Of a DNA stretch of 64,000 bases, positions 45,871 to 57,759 are shown piece by piece (position 1 is the stretch's first letter; each line of letters opens with the position of its first letter). A model generated the notes under the pieces. That model was not told the DNA's origin. It worked only from the letters and a program-made list of their open reading frames with translations, and made no database searches. The stretch comes from Trachythela sp. YZ-2020 (lineage: Eukaryota; Cnidaria; Anthozoa; Malacalcyonacea; Clavulariidae), in the NCBI GenBank assembly GCA_016169945.1, contig JADLSH010000382.1, positions 744,001 to 808,000 on the forward strand, read 5' to 3'. Position numbers and translations under genes: made by a program.

Positions 45871-46018
45871 ATGGCCCACATATGTCTTGTTTGTGGCAAA
45901 GAGGTTGGAGAAGCACATTCATGCAAAACGTGCAAGACTTTTGTCCACATCGTGTGTGGAACTGCCGAGGGTGAAGAGGGGTATGGTCAAAAAGTTCTTT
46001 GCAACATCTGCCAAAATG
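45871..46018 (+). CDS. zinc-finger exon of the hAT transposon
   Basis: The frame MAHICLVCGKEVGEAHSC continues with CKTFVHIVCG and ends CNICQNG, giving C-x2-C, H-x1-C-x2-C, H-x2-C and C-x2-C: a compact two-zinc (RING/PHD-like) finger. It is preceded by TCAG and followed by GTAAAT, so it is probably an exon spliced to 46523. It may help recognise the element's ends or bind another protein; function is inferred only. Confidence 0.6.
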
Positions 46019-46522
46019 GTAAATAATACAATTAATGACCAGGGTTTTTTCATGGATTTTTCTTGGGTCTCAGGTTCTGTTTTTCCAGAGAAGATTGAGT
46101 TCAGCTCAGTACTCAGCTAGTCAGCTCAGCTGGGAATCTGCGGCTCCCCCAATATATTCCATGATCGTCAGTCACTTACTTGAGACAAAAAACTCTGTCT
46201 TTGAAAATTTTTATCTTCTTTAAAAATCATATTATAATTATGTTAACGTGCACACAACATGCGCCCACAGTTTTAGTAATCATATCGGTAAAACGTCATT
46301 ATATATGATCATCCCAAAACGACCGGACCAGTCCAAACATAGAATGCACACTTTTCGTCTTTTCCTAGTGTTGTGTAATGAATTTTAACCTTTTCTTACA
46401 CAAAATTAACTTAAAAAACCCTGACTTCTATTAATCATATATCCTGCTTTTAACTATTATTGAACATTGTGAATTTCTGTCATGCCTAGCTATAACATAA
46501 ACTCACATTCATTCCAATCTAG

Positions 46523-49500
46523 TCTCTAAAAGTGATGACGACGACTTGCTTGTCGACTTGCCAAAAAAGAAAGCACCTAAACGTCAAGTTCCATGGGACT
46601 GGCAAAAGGGAGCCCCTGTCTCAAAAAAGCAACAACCACCAGCAACAAATAAAAGTGTTAAGTCATCTGAAAAGTATATATGTATGGCGTGTCTTGAGCT
46701 TTCTCTTCTTGGAAAAAGAGATGAGAAATTTGCATCCCTATGTAGAAGAGATTCATCCAGTGTAAACCGTCATAAAGAGAGATGGCACAAAGGGCAAGAA
46801 TCACGCTCATGCACTATTGTCCCAATCACTGCACCAGAAGTTCGATCAACGCGCAATGACTGTAAAAAATCCGAAACCCGCAGCCAAGTTTCCAAAAGAC
46901 TGAGTCATCAGAATCCCTGAAGCCCAACTATTAATCAACTAAATCCGGCTACTTCTCAGTCTATCGAAGTCGATCAAGAGTCAGATAGTTCCAGTTCGTT
47001 GGAGGCGAAAAGTCAGGCAACGTTGCTTTCATTTAGGAAAGCCGATCGATCTTCATCCACTTCGATTAATGATGTGATGAACGCAATTGAAAAGTTGTCT
47101 CTCAAGGTAGACCAGTTTGAGAAGCAGCATGCAACCCTCGAGCAGATGTTTTGTGAGGATGATAGTTTGCGACTGGCTATGACTAAAATGCGTGAGGCGA
47201 GAAATATTTACGACCTAACCGATGCATCAGAGTTAATAGAATTCTTTTACGATGAAGATTCAGAAACGGGCATACTTCGTTGTTTGTCTTGCTATAAAAT
47301 GCATCGATCCGGAAAACCCTTCCTTGGTCGTTTAAGTCCGTTCGAAGCACAGCGCAAGTTAAATCCTTTCACGAATGGTAACATCTGTTCTGGGATACTC
47401 TTAAATAAGGATACCACTCGGCTTTTGATTGAAGGAGGAAATCAAGCATGGTATAGGCAAAAAAAGTCGTGCATCGACCATCTCTGTCTTGTTGGAGATG
47501 GTTCAAAGGTTCATAAGAATTCAATTGAGGTTTATCAGCGAGAGAAGGAGAATGAGAAGAAAAGAGCATCCGCCACAAGTAATATATTTCGTGCAGCTAT
47601 TACGGATCTTAAGGTTGGGGCAGCAGCACTGCATTTTGAGACACTAATCTCATTACTAGCATGTTGTTCAGTTGACGTAGGGAATATTGGACATGGCCGT
47701 AACAAGTTTAACGAAGTTCTCTATTGCTTAGAAAAAACAGTCAATCGAAGGATCAATGACTGGTTGAATCGTCCTCTACCATCTACACAACTTCCACCTC
47801 ATGTATGGGCGACTGTCGATAAGGCTACGCCATCTAGAACAACAAATCAAGCTGTGCTTGTGGTTGCACGAGACGAAAATGGTGCGCCTTGCCCAATTCC
47901 CGTCGATGCTCCTGTTGTTTACGAAACTGCTGAGGTGGCCTCGTATGATACACTGGCGAAGATTCTGACTGAAGCTATTGAGAACAACTTTTCGAAGGAC
48001 GTTCTTTCTCGGCTGTGTGGCGTGTCTGCAGACGGTCCATACCAAGCGTGTGGATTCCGTGCAAAGCTGATCGAGATCCTAGGAATTGCGGATAATCCTG
48101 ATGATAATTTGGCACTTCCAGTTACTTGGGATTCCGCTCATGCTTTAAACCTCGCCGTGGTTGGTGTGAAGGATTCTGATACAGCGACAGGTGAAGCATT
48201 TCGAAGGTTCGTGAAGCGGTGCAACGTCTTCAACACGCTCTTGGCTAACGGTAAAGGTTTTGCTTTCCTTCAGATTGTTGATAAATCCTCCAGAAGACCA
48301 GTCTCCTACGCTTGTCAACGATTTGCCAGTTCATCATTTGATCAATGGTTGAAAATTGAAAAAAGTTATGCTTCTTTTTGGAAGGCATTCGAGTTGCTGC
48401 ATCCTAATCGAACTGATGAAGAACAGCTGCAATACATGATTGGTGGCTCGGATTTCGTCGCCGATTTACTTGCCTTCATTGATGTGCTACAACCGGTCGT
48501 TGATCTGATGTTGCGAGTCCAGTCACTCGACACTCCTATGTGGAAGTTAAAGTTATTGTGTACAAGGTCATCCCCAGACATTTCCACGCTTAAATAAAGT
48601 CAAGGATAACCTCAGGCCCGGTTGTAAATTTCAAGGAGTCACACTTTTGGAGGGTTGGCTTGTCACCAAGGATGATGGAAGCCAAGCGTTAGATAAACGA
48701 TTCACTTGGAAATTGCGAGAGGATGAGGACATCTACGCAGATCACAAGCGATTAGCATTGGATTTAAAGAACTCTTTGGAAGAAAGGGTTGAATCCGTCA
48801 CCTCTGATCCTTCGCTTTCTATCCTGCAAGTATTTGACGCAGTTTTACTGGTAAAGTTGCATTGTGGCTGCACCTCTGAAGAGAAATTGAAATTGAATGT
48901 TAGCGATGGAGAATACGACAACTACGGAGTGGAGGAATGCAAAGCAGTATTGGCCACTGTTTCCAAAATGCCCCACGTTATAGAGTCTGGTATGGATTTC
49001 GATCCTCGATTAGCATTCAGATATATGTGCCAAATTAAAGAGGCTGTGAAAGCAGGAATCTGGAAACTATTGTGTCCGGAATGGTTTATCCAAACAGGAG
49101 ACAGTAACACTCCAGCGCCACTTCCTCAAGATGCCAATCTTGTTCGCTTTCAGTCCGTGCAGTCAGAAGATTACGCTTTAGACACATATTTTGAAATGGA
49201 ATTTTCGAATGGCAAGAAATTTAAAGTTCGTCTTCATGAGCAAAGTGTCTATAAGTCATTTTATTCGAATGAAGAAGTGTGTGGTATTGCCAAACCACCG
49301 TCGTGCGCTGTTATTGATATCGTTTTGGCTAAAGGTGGGCCGATGAGGGCACAACAGCAATCTGGAGGACAGGCAAACCAAACTCTTGCGAGAAGAACGA
49401 AACTTAATTGGTGTTTGCCATCTGTTAAGAACTGTGAATCCATTGTCAAGGAGAGTGTCCAATTGTACCTAAAAGGGGATGATGAAATGAGACCACACAG

Positions 49501-49606
49501 GCAGCGGGCTTTCTTTTCCGAAAAGTACTGCGTTTCGAAAGTTGTTGATAGGGTGGATTCCGATGTTGGCCGATGTCCCTTTCTCGTGAACGCTGATCAC
49601 TGCTGA
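46523..49606 (+). pseudogene. hAT transposase, in-frame stop and frameshift
   Basis: The exon starts after CCAATCTAG and encodes an acidic/basic leader, then a BED-like zinc finger (CMACLELS...RHKERWH). A TGA at 46918-46920 stops it in frame; beyond it the same frame runs to 48597. That part contains HVWATVDKATPS (first catalytic Asp region), VSADGPYQACGFRAK (second Asp region) and PVTWDSAHALNLAV. A frameshift near 48600 leads to a last part (48647-49606) starting LEGWLVTKDDGS. Two lesions in an otherwise well-kept gene point to a recently dead copy. Confidence 0.75.
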
Positions 49607-50201
49607 TTAAACATTCATTTGCCCAGATTGACTGAATGCCAATACATGCATGCACATAATACACAAAGACTTAAATAAGAGAAATTTTTTTGTTGATGTT
49701 TGCATTATTACTTGCATTATTTTGCATTACAGACTGTAACTGTAAATAAAATTTGAAATCTGCCTATTTGAATCCTTGATTTGCTAACACTGTACCTGGC
49801 GTTTTATTTGTTAAAATTTTTTCATGGATATTTAAAAACATGACCATGTCGGCGCGAAGCTAATATGCTGCTGGCGCATCTTCGGCGTGAGCTTAACTTA
49901 AAATGCACCCTGGATAAAATGGGATATTTAAATTACCGTTGTCATGGAAACGGAATGCATTTTGCCAAAAAACCGGTTAAAAATCCGGTCACAAACGGTC
50001 AATTATTCATGAGATATTGACCGTGTTCGACTTGACATTCCTAGCAGCCTGGGAACAATAGTATTTTTCAGGGGGGGGAGATCGTGGCATAAATCGTATT
50101 CGAAGTTCGCCACGTTTGTTGACATCAGTTTGACTGTGTTTCGAAAATATTTGATTGGATTTACAACGGAAAATTGCTGTTTTTTGTTTTGTTTATTTCA
50201 C

Positions 50202-51893
50202 AAATGCCTAGAAAAAAGTCGTGGTATTCCTTCGTGGGATAAGAGTCAGGAAAGGCAATCTCAAAATGCTTCTGAATGTTGTAGTTCGACGGCCATTTTG
50301 GAGCCTGTTGTTGCCGAACTAGATGGCGATTTTAGCGATAAAAATGAAGAAAATCGGCCAGCGAGAAAAAAATTATGAGATCTGCTGAATCTACTAGCAG
50401 TGGTTTGGTAGGAGATGAGGAAATTCATGATCAACATCATGATCCATCAAAACCATATTATGTTGAAGATCCTGGGTATCGATTTTTTCATTTCTCTTCA
50501 ACCCGAGAAAAGCTTCGGTGCAATCTAAAGAAGGACAATCCAGAGATTTTGGATGATGATATAGTGGACATTTCTGTGACTTTTGATGGCACATGGTCAA
50601 AAACAGGCCACACAGCCAACTATGGATTTGGATTTGTCATTTCTGTTGAAACAGGTCAAGTCTTGACTATGGTTTCAGGTCGAAGGTTTGTACTGCATGT
50701 AACAAACAAAAAGCAGATAAAGATTCTGATGAATATAAGGAATCGCATGCCAAACACCAGCAACTTTGTGGAAAGAACTATGATGGCAGCAGTGGCAACA
50801 TGGAAGTTTCGATTGCAGAGGAGTTGTGAAAACGTTCCCTTGATTTCAAGATGTGTTACAAATATATGGTTTGTGATGGCGATTCCAAGGCTTATACAGC
50901 AGTGTATGGAAGTTGCAAGACATGTGAAAAGTATGAAAGGATGGATAGACAGAACAAAGAACATGAGAAATGGATAAAGTCAAAGGATTATACAAAATGG
51001 AAAAAAGAGCATGAAGAAGAAAGTGTTGTTTGTTATCGTGTAAAAAAATTGGATTGTATCGGCCACGTTCAGAAAAGACTTGGAACTGCTCTCAGGGATT
51101 TGAAAAAGAAAACAAAAGGGAAATTGAAGGATGGCAAGTCAGTGGGTGGGAAAGGTCATAGACTGTCTGACAAAACTATTGACAAATTGCAAGAGTACTA
51201 TGGTAAAGCTGTTAGTCGGAATGCCAAGTCGGAACAGGAAATCAATACTGCTATCGTATGCAGGATGCTATCTTTGCTGTTCTTTACCATACTGTGATGC
51301 TGTCTGATACAAAGAGAAGGCATAAGTTTTGCCCAAAGAATGCAGATTCGTGGTGCCAATATGTAAGAACAAAGAAAGAGGTTGATCCGAAGGTCCACTA
51401 TCTTGATCCAGTTTTCCTTGACGTCCTTCTACCATTATTCACTCGACTCAGCGATCGTTCTTTGCTTCTTCGGTGTTTGCCTGGTTTTTCCCAGAATCAA
51501 ATTGAAAGCCTAAATGGTATTGTTTGGACTAAAGCCCCCAAACATAAATACAAAGGACCTAAAGCAATGGAAATGGCTGGAATGTCTGCTGTGCTTCAGT
51601 TTGACAGTGGATCGAAAGCTCGGCATAGCGTGATGACCTTGGCTAAGATACCACCCAGTGAGTATACAACACAAGCAGGAATAAGTAAGGACAAAATGAG
51701 AATGAGAGGTGCTGCTAGAAAAGCCTGTGAGCTACAGAAAAAGAAAAGAGTTGCCCAAAGGCAAGCAAAACTCGTGAGAGAGCAGAAAGCCAGAGAAAGG
51801 GAAGGCGGACCTTCGTACGCCAGTGGTGCTTTCAATGAAGAAGCAATACTGGCACCAAAACAACCAAAACGAAGAAGAAAGAACAATAAATAG
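50202..51893 (+). pseudogene. Mutator-like transposase, several frameshifts
   Basis: The start MPRK near 50202 is broken by a one-base change in an A-run. Then come a PGYRFFHF-like block and VTFDGTWSKTGHTANYGFGF (first Asp). After a shift near 50690 come GSSGNMEV-type sequence and MVCDGDSKAYTAV (second Asp). Later blocks are CIGHVQKRLGTALRDLKK, GGKGHRLSDKTIDKLQEYYG and, after another shift, FSQNQIESLNGIVW with the Glu region. These blocks are characteristic of the Mutator-like transposase family common in cnidarians and arthropods. The C-terminus is very basic. No terminal repeats were found by eye. Confidence 0.75.
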
Positions 51894-52018
51894 AAACTAA
51901 GACTAATTGTATCCTTGAAACATGGATGATTTGTTTGCTAGATGATAAAGTTTGTTGAACAGGATGCATATTATTAGGGATATGATTAAATAATAATAAT
52001 AAATAATAATAATATATT

Positions 52019-53183
52019 CTGAAAGATATTCTCGTTGATGGACGGCGTGGTGAACAAAGCGCATATCAGGCACGAAATATCGAGGCGAAAGAACCGAAAT
52101 ACGACAATCTAACCGAAGTGAAATCGAAGCAACAATGCCATTTCTGTAGAGGTTCATACCCACACAAATAACTTCCCAGCAAAAGGGAAAGACTGTCGTA
52201 AATGCGGGAAGCAAAACCATTTCGCGAAGGTCTGTCGTGGTAAACCGAAACAATCGAAGCCTCAGTATGATAAGGAACGAGAGCAAAAAGAAAGAAAACG
52301 ATCTATAACTCAGCGTAAACCTACGGACAGTGATTCCGATGCAAGCTCAGGCAATTATCTATACGCAGTAAAAAGTAACAAAACACCGACGGTTCGCGTC
52401 ACAGTATCTAAACATTCATTCGACGCGACAATAGATACGGGTGCTACGATTAAGGTAATAGACAAAACAACATTTGATAAAATGGACGGAGTTGAGCTTA
52501 AGAAAACAAACATCAAAGCGTTTGCATATAATGCACAAGAACCAGTTAAATTCCAAGGGAAATTCGAAGCTCTAGTCGAGACTCGAAAGCGTGTCGCTGT
52601 GGCAACCTTTTACGTGGCAAAAACGCGAGACAGTGGAAATTTGATATCTGCCACAACTGCCCAAGAACTCGGGGTAATCAGCCTACACATCAACAAAGTA
52701 TCAAAGTCAGAAGATACTAAAATAGGCAAAATACTATCGAAGCATGCGAAAGTATTCAGTGGTTTTGGAAAATTAAAGGACGAGACAGCCAAACTAAATA
52801 TAGACCAAAGTCAGCAACCTAAAGCCCAACCGCAAAGGCGTATCCCATACCACATTCGTGAAAAAGTGACATGTGCATTAGAGGAATTAGAAAACGATGA
52901 CATCATAGAACGAGTACCTGAGAACCAACCTACCCCATGGGTATCCCCGATTGTAGCAGTACCAAAGAAAGACTGCGTAAAAGGTTGCGTAAGAATTTGT
53001 GTCGCCATGAGACAAGCCAACGAAGCTATAAAGCGTGTGAGACATCCAATCTCTACAGTGGAGGACATCAGCTTAGAACTAAATGGTGCAAAATGGTTGT
53101 CGAAACTCGTCTTGTCGCAGGCATATCACCAGCTAGAACTGGACGAGGATAGCCGGTATATCACAACTTTCAGCACACACGAA
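52019..53183 (+). pseudogene. Ty3/gypsy gag end, protease and RT start
   Basis: It resumes gag with LVDGRRGEQSAYQARNIEAK. After a frameshift there is the CCHC knuckle CRKCGKQNHFAKVC, then the aspartic protease motif TIDTGATIKVID. RT follows: KAQPQRRIPYHIREK, WVSPIVAVPKK, and motif A SKLVLSQAYHQLEL, in which the catalytic Asp of KLD is Val. It ends at FSTHE exactly where the 2.1-kb foldback element inserted. Confidence 0.85.
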
Positions 53184-55268
53184 TAGTCTAGGACCTGTAT
53201 AGGAGTTTGTATGCGTTTCATTTAGCACAGGCAATCTCAACTGTTTTAGGGTAAAATGACCATGGCGGTCAACATGGCATATGTGCGAAAACCTGAATCC
53301 GGGACGAAAGTCCTGAAACCCCGCCCTGAAACGGCAGTGCCGACATAGCTCTAACTTCCGAAAAGCAGAAGCGACAGCCTTTCTGAAGTGCTTATAGTGT
53401 TTAGAAGGTTGCTTTTAGGGGTAGTTATTGGAAGGAAAAATTTGTCTAAGTATAATATTTTACAAGAAAATGACCATGCACCACCCCAGGTCAACTGCTA
53501 ATTATCCATGAAATAACTAATATACCTGGCAGAGATTAAATTTTCTTATTTCCTAACAATTTTTATCATCGGATGAAAAATTTAATATAATTATTGTACA
53601 TTTCATATTAGGATTGACATTGTTTTGTTTAAATATAATACATTTTATTCCACTTACCCCCCACCAAAACACGATTTCAGCCATATTTTGCCGTCTTGTT
53701 TGCTTTTTATCGCCGAATCTCGCAAGTATCATCCAATTGTTGTACTTTTACATAATGATTGATGGCTAAAGAAGATTTCAACCAAGTTTCGTCAAGTTTT
53801 GAAGCAGTGCAGTGTATTTTATCTTCGATATTGTGTCCTTCGATATTTCGTCAAATAGCGGCCATTGCAATGCCTCGCCGCTTGTCTTCCCGATAAATGC
53901 CACTTCTTCGTCTTCATATGTATTTAGATTACAGTATCCAAGAGTACTTCATTGTAGAATAGTCCCAATCGAAAAACTAAGTAGTATAGTCCACTTGAAA
54001 GGAAAAAACCTCCATAACAAATTTAGGATCAGAATCAAAGACACAAGTTTAAAAATAATTTGAAAGTCACGCGCAATCTTCGCGAAAACTCTCGTGGCTG
54101 CTTGACAGGGGGCAAACATTTTCACGAAACGCTGATTCGCCACCACAGAACCCAGTAAATATATTATATTTATTGTATTTTTATGATTTATGATAAAAAC
54201 AATAGAAAATACGCAAATATTTATTGGTTTTTTTCATAAATCATAAAAATACAATAAATATAATATATTTACTGGGTTCTGTGGTGGCGAACCAGCGTTT
54301 CGTGAAAATATTTGCCCCCCCCCTCTGTCAAGTAGCCACGAGGAGTTTTCGCGAAGATTGCGCGTGACTTTCAAATTATTTTTAAACTTGTGTCTTTGAT
54401 TCTGATCCTAAATTTGTTATGGGAGGTTTTTTCCTTTCAAGTGGGACTATACTACTCTAGTTTTTCGATTGGGACTATTCTACAATGAAGTACTCTTGGA
54501 TACTGTAATCTAAATACATAATATGAAGACGAAGAAGTGGCATTTATCGGGAAGACAAGCGGCGAGGCATTGCAATGGCCGCTAATTTGACGAAATATCG
54601 AAGGACACAATATCGAAGATAAAAAACACTGCACTGCTTCAAAACTTGACGAAACTTGGTTGAAATCTTCTTTAGCTATCTATCATTATGTAAAAGTACA
54701 ACAATTGGATGATACTTGCGAGACTCGGCGATAAAAAGCAAACAAGACGGCAAAATATGGCTGAAATCGTGTTTTGGTGGGGGGTAAGTGAAATAAAATG
54801 TATTATATTTAAACAAAACAATGTCAATCCTTATGAAATCTACAATAATGATATTAAATTAAGCATAGTTTTTCATCCCATGATAAAAATTGTTAGGAAA
54901 TAAGAAAATTTAATCTCTGCCAGGTATATTAGTTATTTCATGGATAATTAGCAGTTGACCTGGGGTGGTGCATGGTCATTTTCTTGTAAAATATTATACT
55001 TAGACAAATTTTTCCTTCCAATAACACCCCTAAAAGCAACCCTTCTAAACACTATAAGCACTTCAGAAAGGCTGTCGCTTTTGCTTTTCGGAAGTTAGAG
55101 CTATGTCGGCACTGCCGTTTCAGGGCGGGTCATTTTCAGGACTTTCGTCCCGGATTCAGGTTTTCGCTCATATGCCATGTTGACCGCCATGGTCATTTTA
55201 CCCTAAAACAGTTGAGATTGCCTGTGCTAAATGAAATGCATACAAACTCCTATACAGGTCCTAGACTA
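53184..55268. mobile_element. 2.1-kb foldback element, ~1-kb arms, GAA duplication
   Basis: Arms 53184-54200 and 54227-55268 are inverted copies with few differences, around a 26-base spacer. The ends are TAGTCTAGGACCTGTATAGG and its complement. GAA flanks both sides (53181-53183, 55269-55271), and the gypsy RT frame reads straight on across one GAA, so the borders are exact. There is no coding capacity; frames in the arms are mirror images. The class is unclear: 3-bp duplication without CACTA or Harbinger-type ends. Confidence 0.9.
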
Positions 55269-55271
55269 GAA

Positions 55272-55426
55272 GGCTTATTTCGATATAAGCGCTTGAATTA
55301 TGGTACCAATGCTGCAGCAGAGATTTTTCAATATACTTTGCAACAACAACTACAAGGTTTATCTGGTGTGCAAACATAGCCGATTATATCATAGTCTACG
55401 GCAAAACACGTGAGGAACATGATATC
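55272..55426 (+). pseudogene. Ty3/gypsy RT, continuation
   Basis: Encodes FRYKRLNYGTNAAAEIFQ and NIADYIIVYGKTREEHD. The catalytic box normally read ADD is ADY here. It stops at GATATC (55421-55426), where the Polinton-like element begins. RNase H and integrase are not seen. Confidence 0.85.
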
Positions 55427-55524
55427 AGTAGGTTAAACCCCCCATATGGGGTCGGAAGTAATTAGTATTCAAGATATGTTGAGAGTGATGACATTTGTCG
55501 CGCCATATGATGTCATGAATTATC

Positions 55525-55625
55525 GCATAACATTTGTCGTATAACATTTGTCGCATAACATTTGTCGCATAACATTTGTCGCATAACATTTGTCGCATAA
55601 CATTTGTCGCATAACACATTCGTCG
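55525..55625. repeat. 14-bp tandem array CATAACATTTGTCG, copy 1
   Basis: About seven units with small variants (TATAACATTTGTCG; last unit CATAACACATTCGTCG). It is followed about 75 bases later by AAGTATAAATTG, a TATA-like box, and then by the Cys/His gene. Not a CRISPR array: units are contiguous without spacers. Confidence 0.9.
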
Positions 55626-55756
55626 CGGGACAATTGTCGCGCCACATGATGAATTGTTACAGGATTTCCCGCCAAAATGGCATACTAATGAGTGTACATA
55701 GTGAAGTATAAATTGAAAAGGTTATTTTTTCATACAGATTTTTTAAGCAGTCAGAG

Positions 55757-56237
55757 ATGGAAAACATATGTGATTTGATGAATGCTATGAGTATTTCCCC
55801 AAAGGAAGGAGAGGTGTTCACGGCCAGTTATTTAATTGTGGACGAAGCAGAGGTGGAAAAACGTGTGTGATTTGATGAATGCTGTTGCCTGCGAGGTCGG
55901 AAAGCTTTGTGAAGAAAAGTGTCTAGGTTGTGAGGTGAATCACCCTAGTCCAAGAAGACACGAGTATCTTATGTTATCGAAGGAAGAAGGATGGTTAATG
56001 TATGGCTTGGAGGCTGTGGAGCGTGTGTTGATGCGGGGAATCCTGAGCAAGAAGTTTGTTGAGGCTGTTCGTGTGATGAAACTGATATATTACGAACGTG
56101 CAAAGGAACATTATAAAAACATGTGGAAAAATCATGAAGTAACTCTTGATTTTTTGAAGAACCTGAAGAAGAGTTTGGGCTTTTACGAGTTTCAGCCTAT
56201 TTTGAACTATCTTACGTATTGGAGCGAAGATCAGTGA
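55757..56237 (+). pseudogene. Cys/His-rich small protein A of the Polinton-like element
   Basis: The conserved part is CDLMNAVACEVGKLC, CLGCEVNHPSPRRHEYL and then helical sequence to SEDQ at 56237. Proteins with a C-x-G-C-x(3)-HPS-x(3)-H core are, as far as I recall, frequent in Polinton-like and related elements; their function is not known to me. No ATG suits the main frame. An ATG at 55757 opens a short frame with the same CDLMNA motif, so an internal duplication of about 100 bp or a frameshift has disturbed the 5' end. Confidence 0.5.
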
Positions 56238-56461
56238 GACAATAAAACACTTTTATAAGTTAACATGTATGAAGTTACATTGTATGTATTTTAAAGTTAT
56301 TGTAAATTTGATGATTTTTAACACAGATGTTTATAAAACTGATATGTGTTGTTTAAGTGATTTTTCAGTTTGAGAACATTAAAATAATGTACTAAACTGT
56401 TCTTGAAGTTTATTTTCTAAATAGTTTTGATATGCATTTTTGTGGTCACTTTCGTGAGATT

Positions 56462-56937
56462 TCAATTATTCGTCTGTTCCTTTGACAAAGTATGTGTAGC
56501 TAGGCGGTAAACTAAAATAACACTCTTCATAAGCTTCCAGAGGATCGGTCTGGGGATTCCATGTAGATAAATCGCGTAGTGTCCATAGTAGCGGTTGAAT
56601 GTGTATATCCCGATATATGTACAGTAACGTTTTGACACACTTAGTCTCAGGATCTTCCTCCACGCACAACAAATGTTCTGCGATATCTTCGCTGATTTTA
56701 ACACTTTAATAGGATTCTGGTAACTTCAATAAACTCTTGCCAAACTAAGTGTTGGCTGTTAACTTGTTTTATGGCAGCCAAACCGTGCATTTGCCATCCT
56801 TCCTGTTCGGTCATCATTAAACAGTCATGTTGATTTACTTTACAGCCACAACAGAATTCGCGGCGTATGTTTTGAATTTCGCATGCTACGGTTCTAGTGT
56901 AGATTATTCCAACAGGCGAAACATTTTGTTTGAACAC
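56462..56937 (-). pseudogene. Cys/His-rich small protein B, inverted paralogue
   Basis: The minus strand encodes CEIQNIRREFCCGCKVNQHDCLM and then EQEGWQMHGLAAIKQV, parallel to CEVGKLC, CLGCEV and KEEGWLMYGLEAVERV of protein A. After frame changes near 56700 it ends in a different C-terminus (ETKCVKTLLYIYRDIH, SYTYFVKGTDE). The two genes converge on 56.24-56.46 kb. Probably diverged duplicates; protein B is frameshifted. Confidence 0.55.
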
Positions 56938-57211
56938 TCCATAGTCAAAGCTAGTGTATAACTGAATCCTTTGCCTTTGACAATTTCAAAATATACAGAG
57001 CAAAATCAGACATTTTTACGTGCACTTCACGTGCGACCTTGATCTTAACCTTAATTTTTAACCTTTACAGATGACCTTGGAAGCTCGCATTGATCCTGTG
57101 CAACTTTGGCGCCAGGATGACGCGCGAAATGTATGTAACAAGTCGTCTTGGGGAAAGAAGCGGAGAGTTTTGCTCTGAGAACGGTACTGGCAAGGCGAAA
57201 ATTTTGCGGAG

Positions 57212-57445
57212 ATGGATAGAAGAGAGAGACACAATGAGAGGCATAGAAGACACAGGGAAAGGCGTAGGGAAGCCGACATCAGGCTCCGAGAAGAGCTCGT
57301 CAGGCTCAGAGAGTTTTATAATTTTATGTTAGAGAATGATTTTGAACTTGTTGAACTATATGAGATGGAGAGAAGATACAGGGAGCAACCGGAAGCCTGG
57401 CAGCAAGATACGGACGGCCTAGAAGACATTCTACGGGGAGCTTGA
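57212..57445 (+). CDS. small Arg/Glu-rich protein, unknown
   Basis: 77 codons from ATG 57212. The first 28 residues are almost all R, E, H and D (RRERHNERHRRHRERRRE), then a helix LREELVRLREFYNFML, ending ILRGA. It looks like a basic nucleic-acid-binding tail followed by a coiled coil. An A/T-rich 3' flank with AATAAA-like signals follows. Unrecognised; could also be chance, but the composition shift at its start and end supports a gene. Confidence 0.45.
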   Translation: MDRRERHNERHRRHRERRREADIRLREELVRLREFYNFMLENDFELVELYEMERRYREQPEAWQQDTDGLEDILRGA

Positions 57446-57759
57446 TGAATAAAATATAAAAAATAAATAAAAAAAATAAAAAAACACGGTCCTTTTAAGA
57501 ACCACCAAAACTATAAGAGAAAATCAATGTAAACTGAGTGTTGGTATAAAGAGATGTTTTTTATCCGTCGATTTTGGGATGTATCAAGCACGATATTCTA
57601 CAACCGGAGCTGCAAGTGAAATATGTAAGTGTTTTCTGTTTTTATTCAATATTTATTAGTTTGTGAAAATGCTACAGCCCTAAGGGAAATGTTTTCTGTG
57701 TAATGAATGCGTTTAAGTGTAAATATCGATTTATTCGTTCAAATTCTTTTTTATAAAAT

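Larger units (their letters stand above)
45176..49913 (+). mobile_element. complete hAT transposon, 8-bp target duplication
   Basis: The ends CCAGGGTGCATTT and AAATGCACCCTGG are inverted repeats. They are flanked by the exact 8-bp repeat ATAAAATG (45168-45175 and 49914-49921). Subterminal CGCCGAAGAT boxes occur in both orientations (45201, 49875-49890). The interior carries a zinc-finger exon and a transposase gene. hAT assignment follows from the 8-bp duplication and transposase pattern. Confidence 0.9.

Noticed and set aside
53812..54634. Frames in the foldback arms
   Set aside because: Both arms give the same frames on opposite strands with no recognisable motif.
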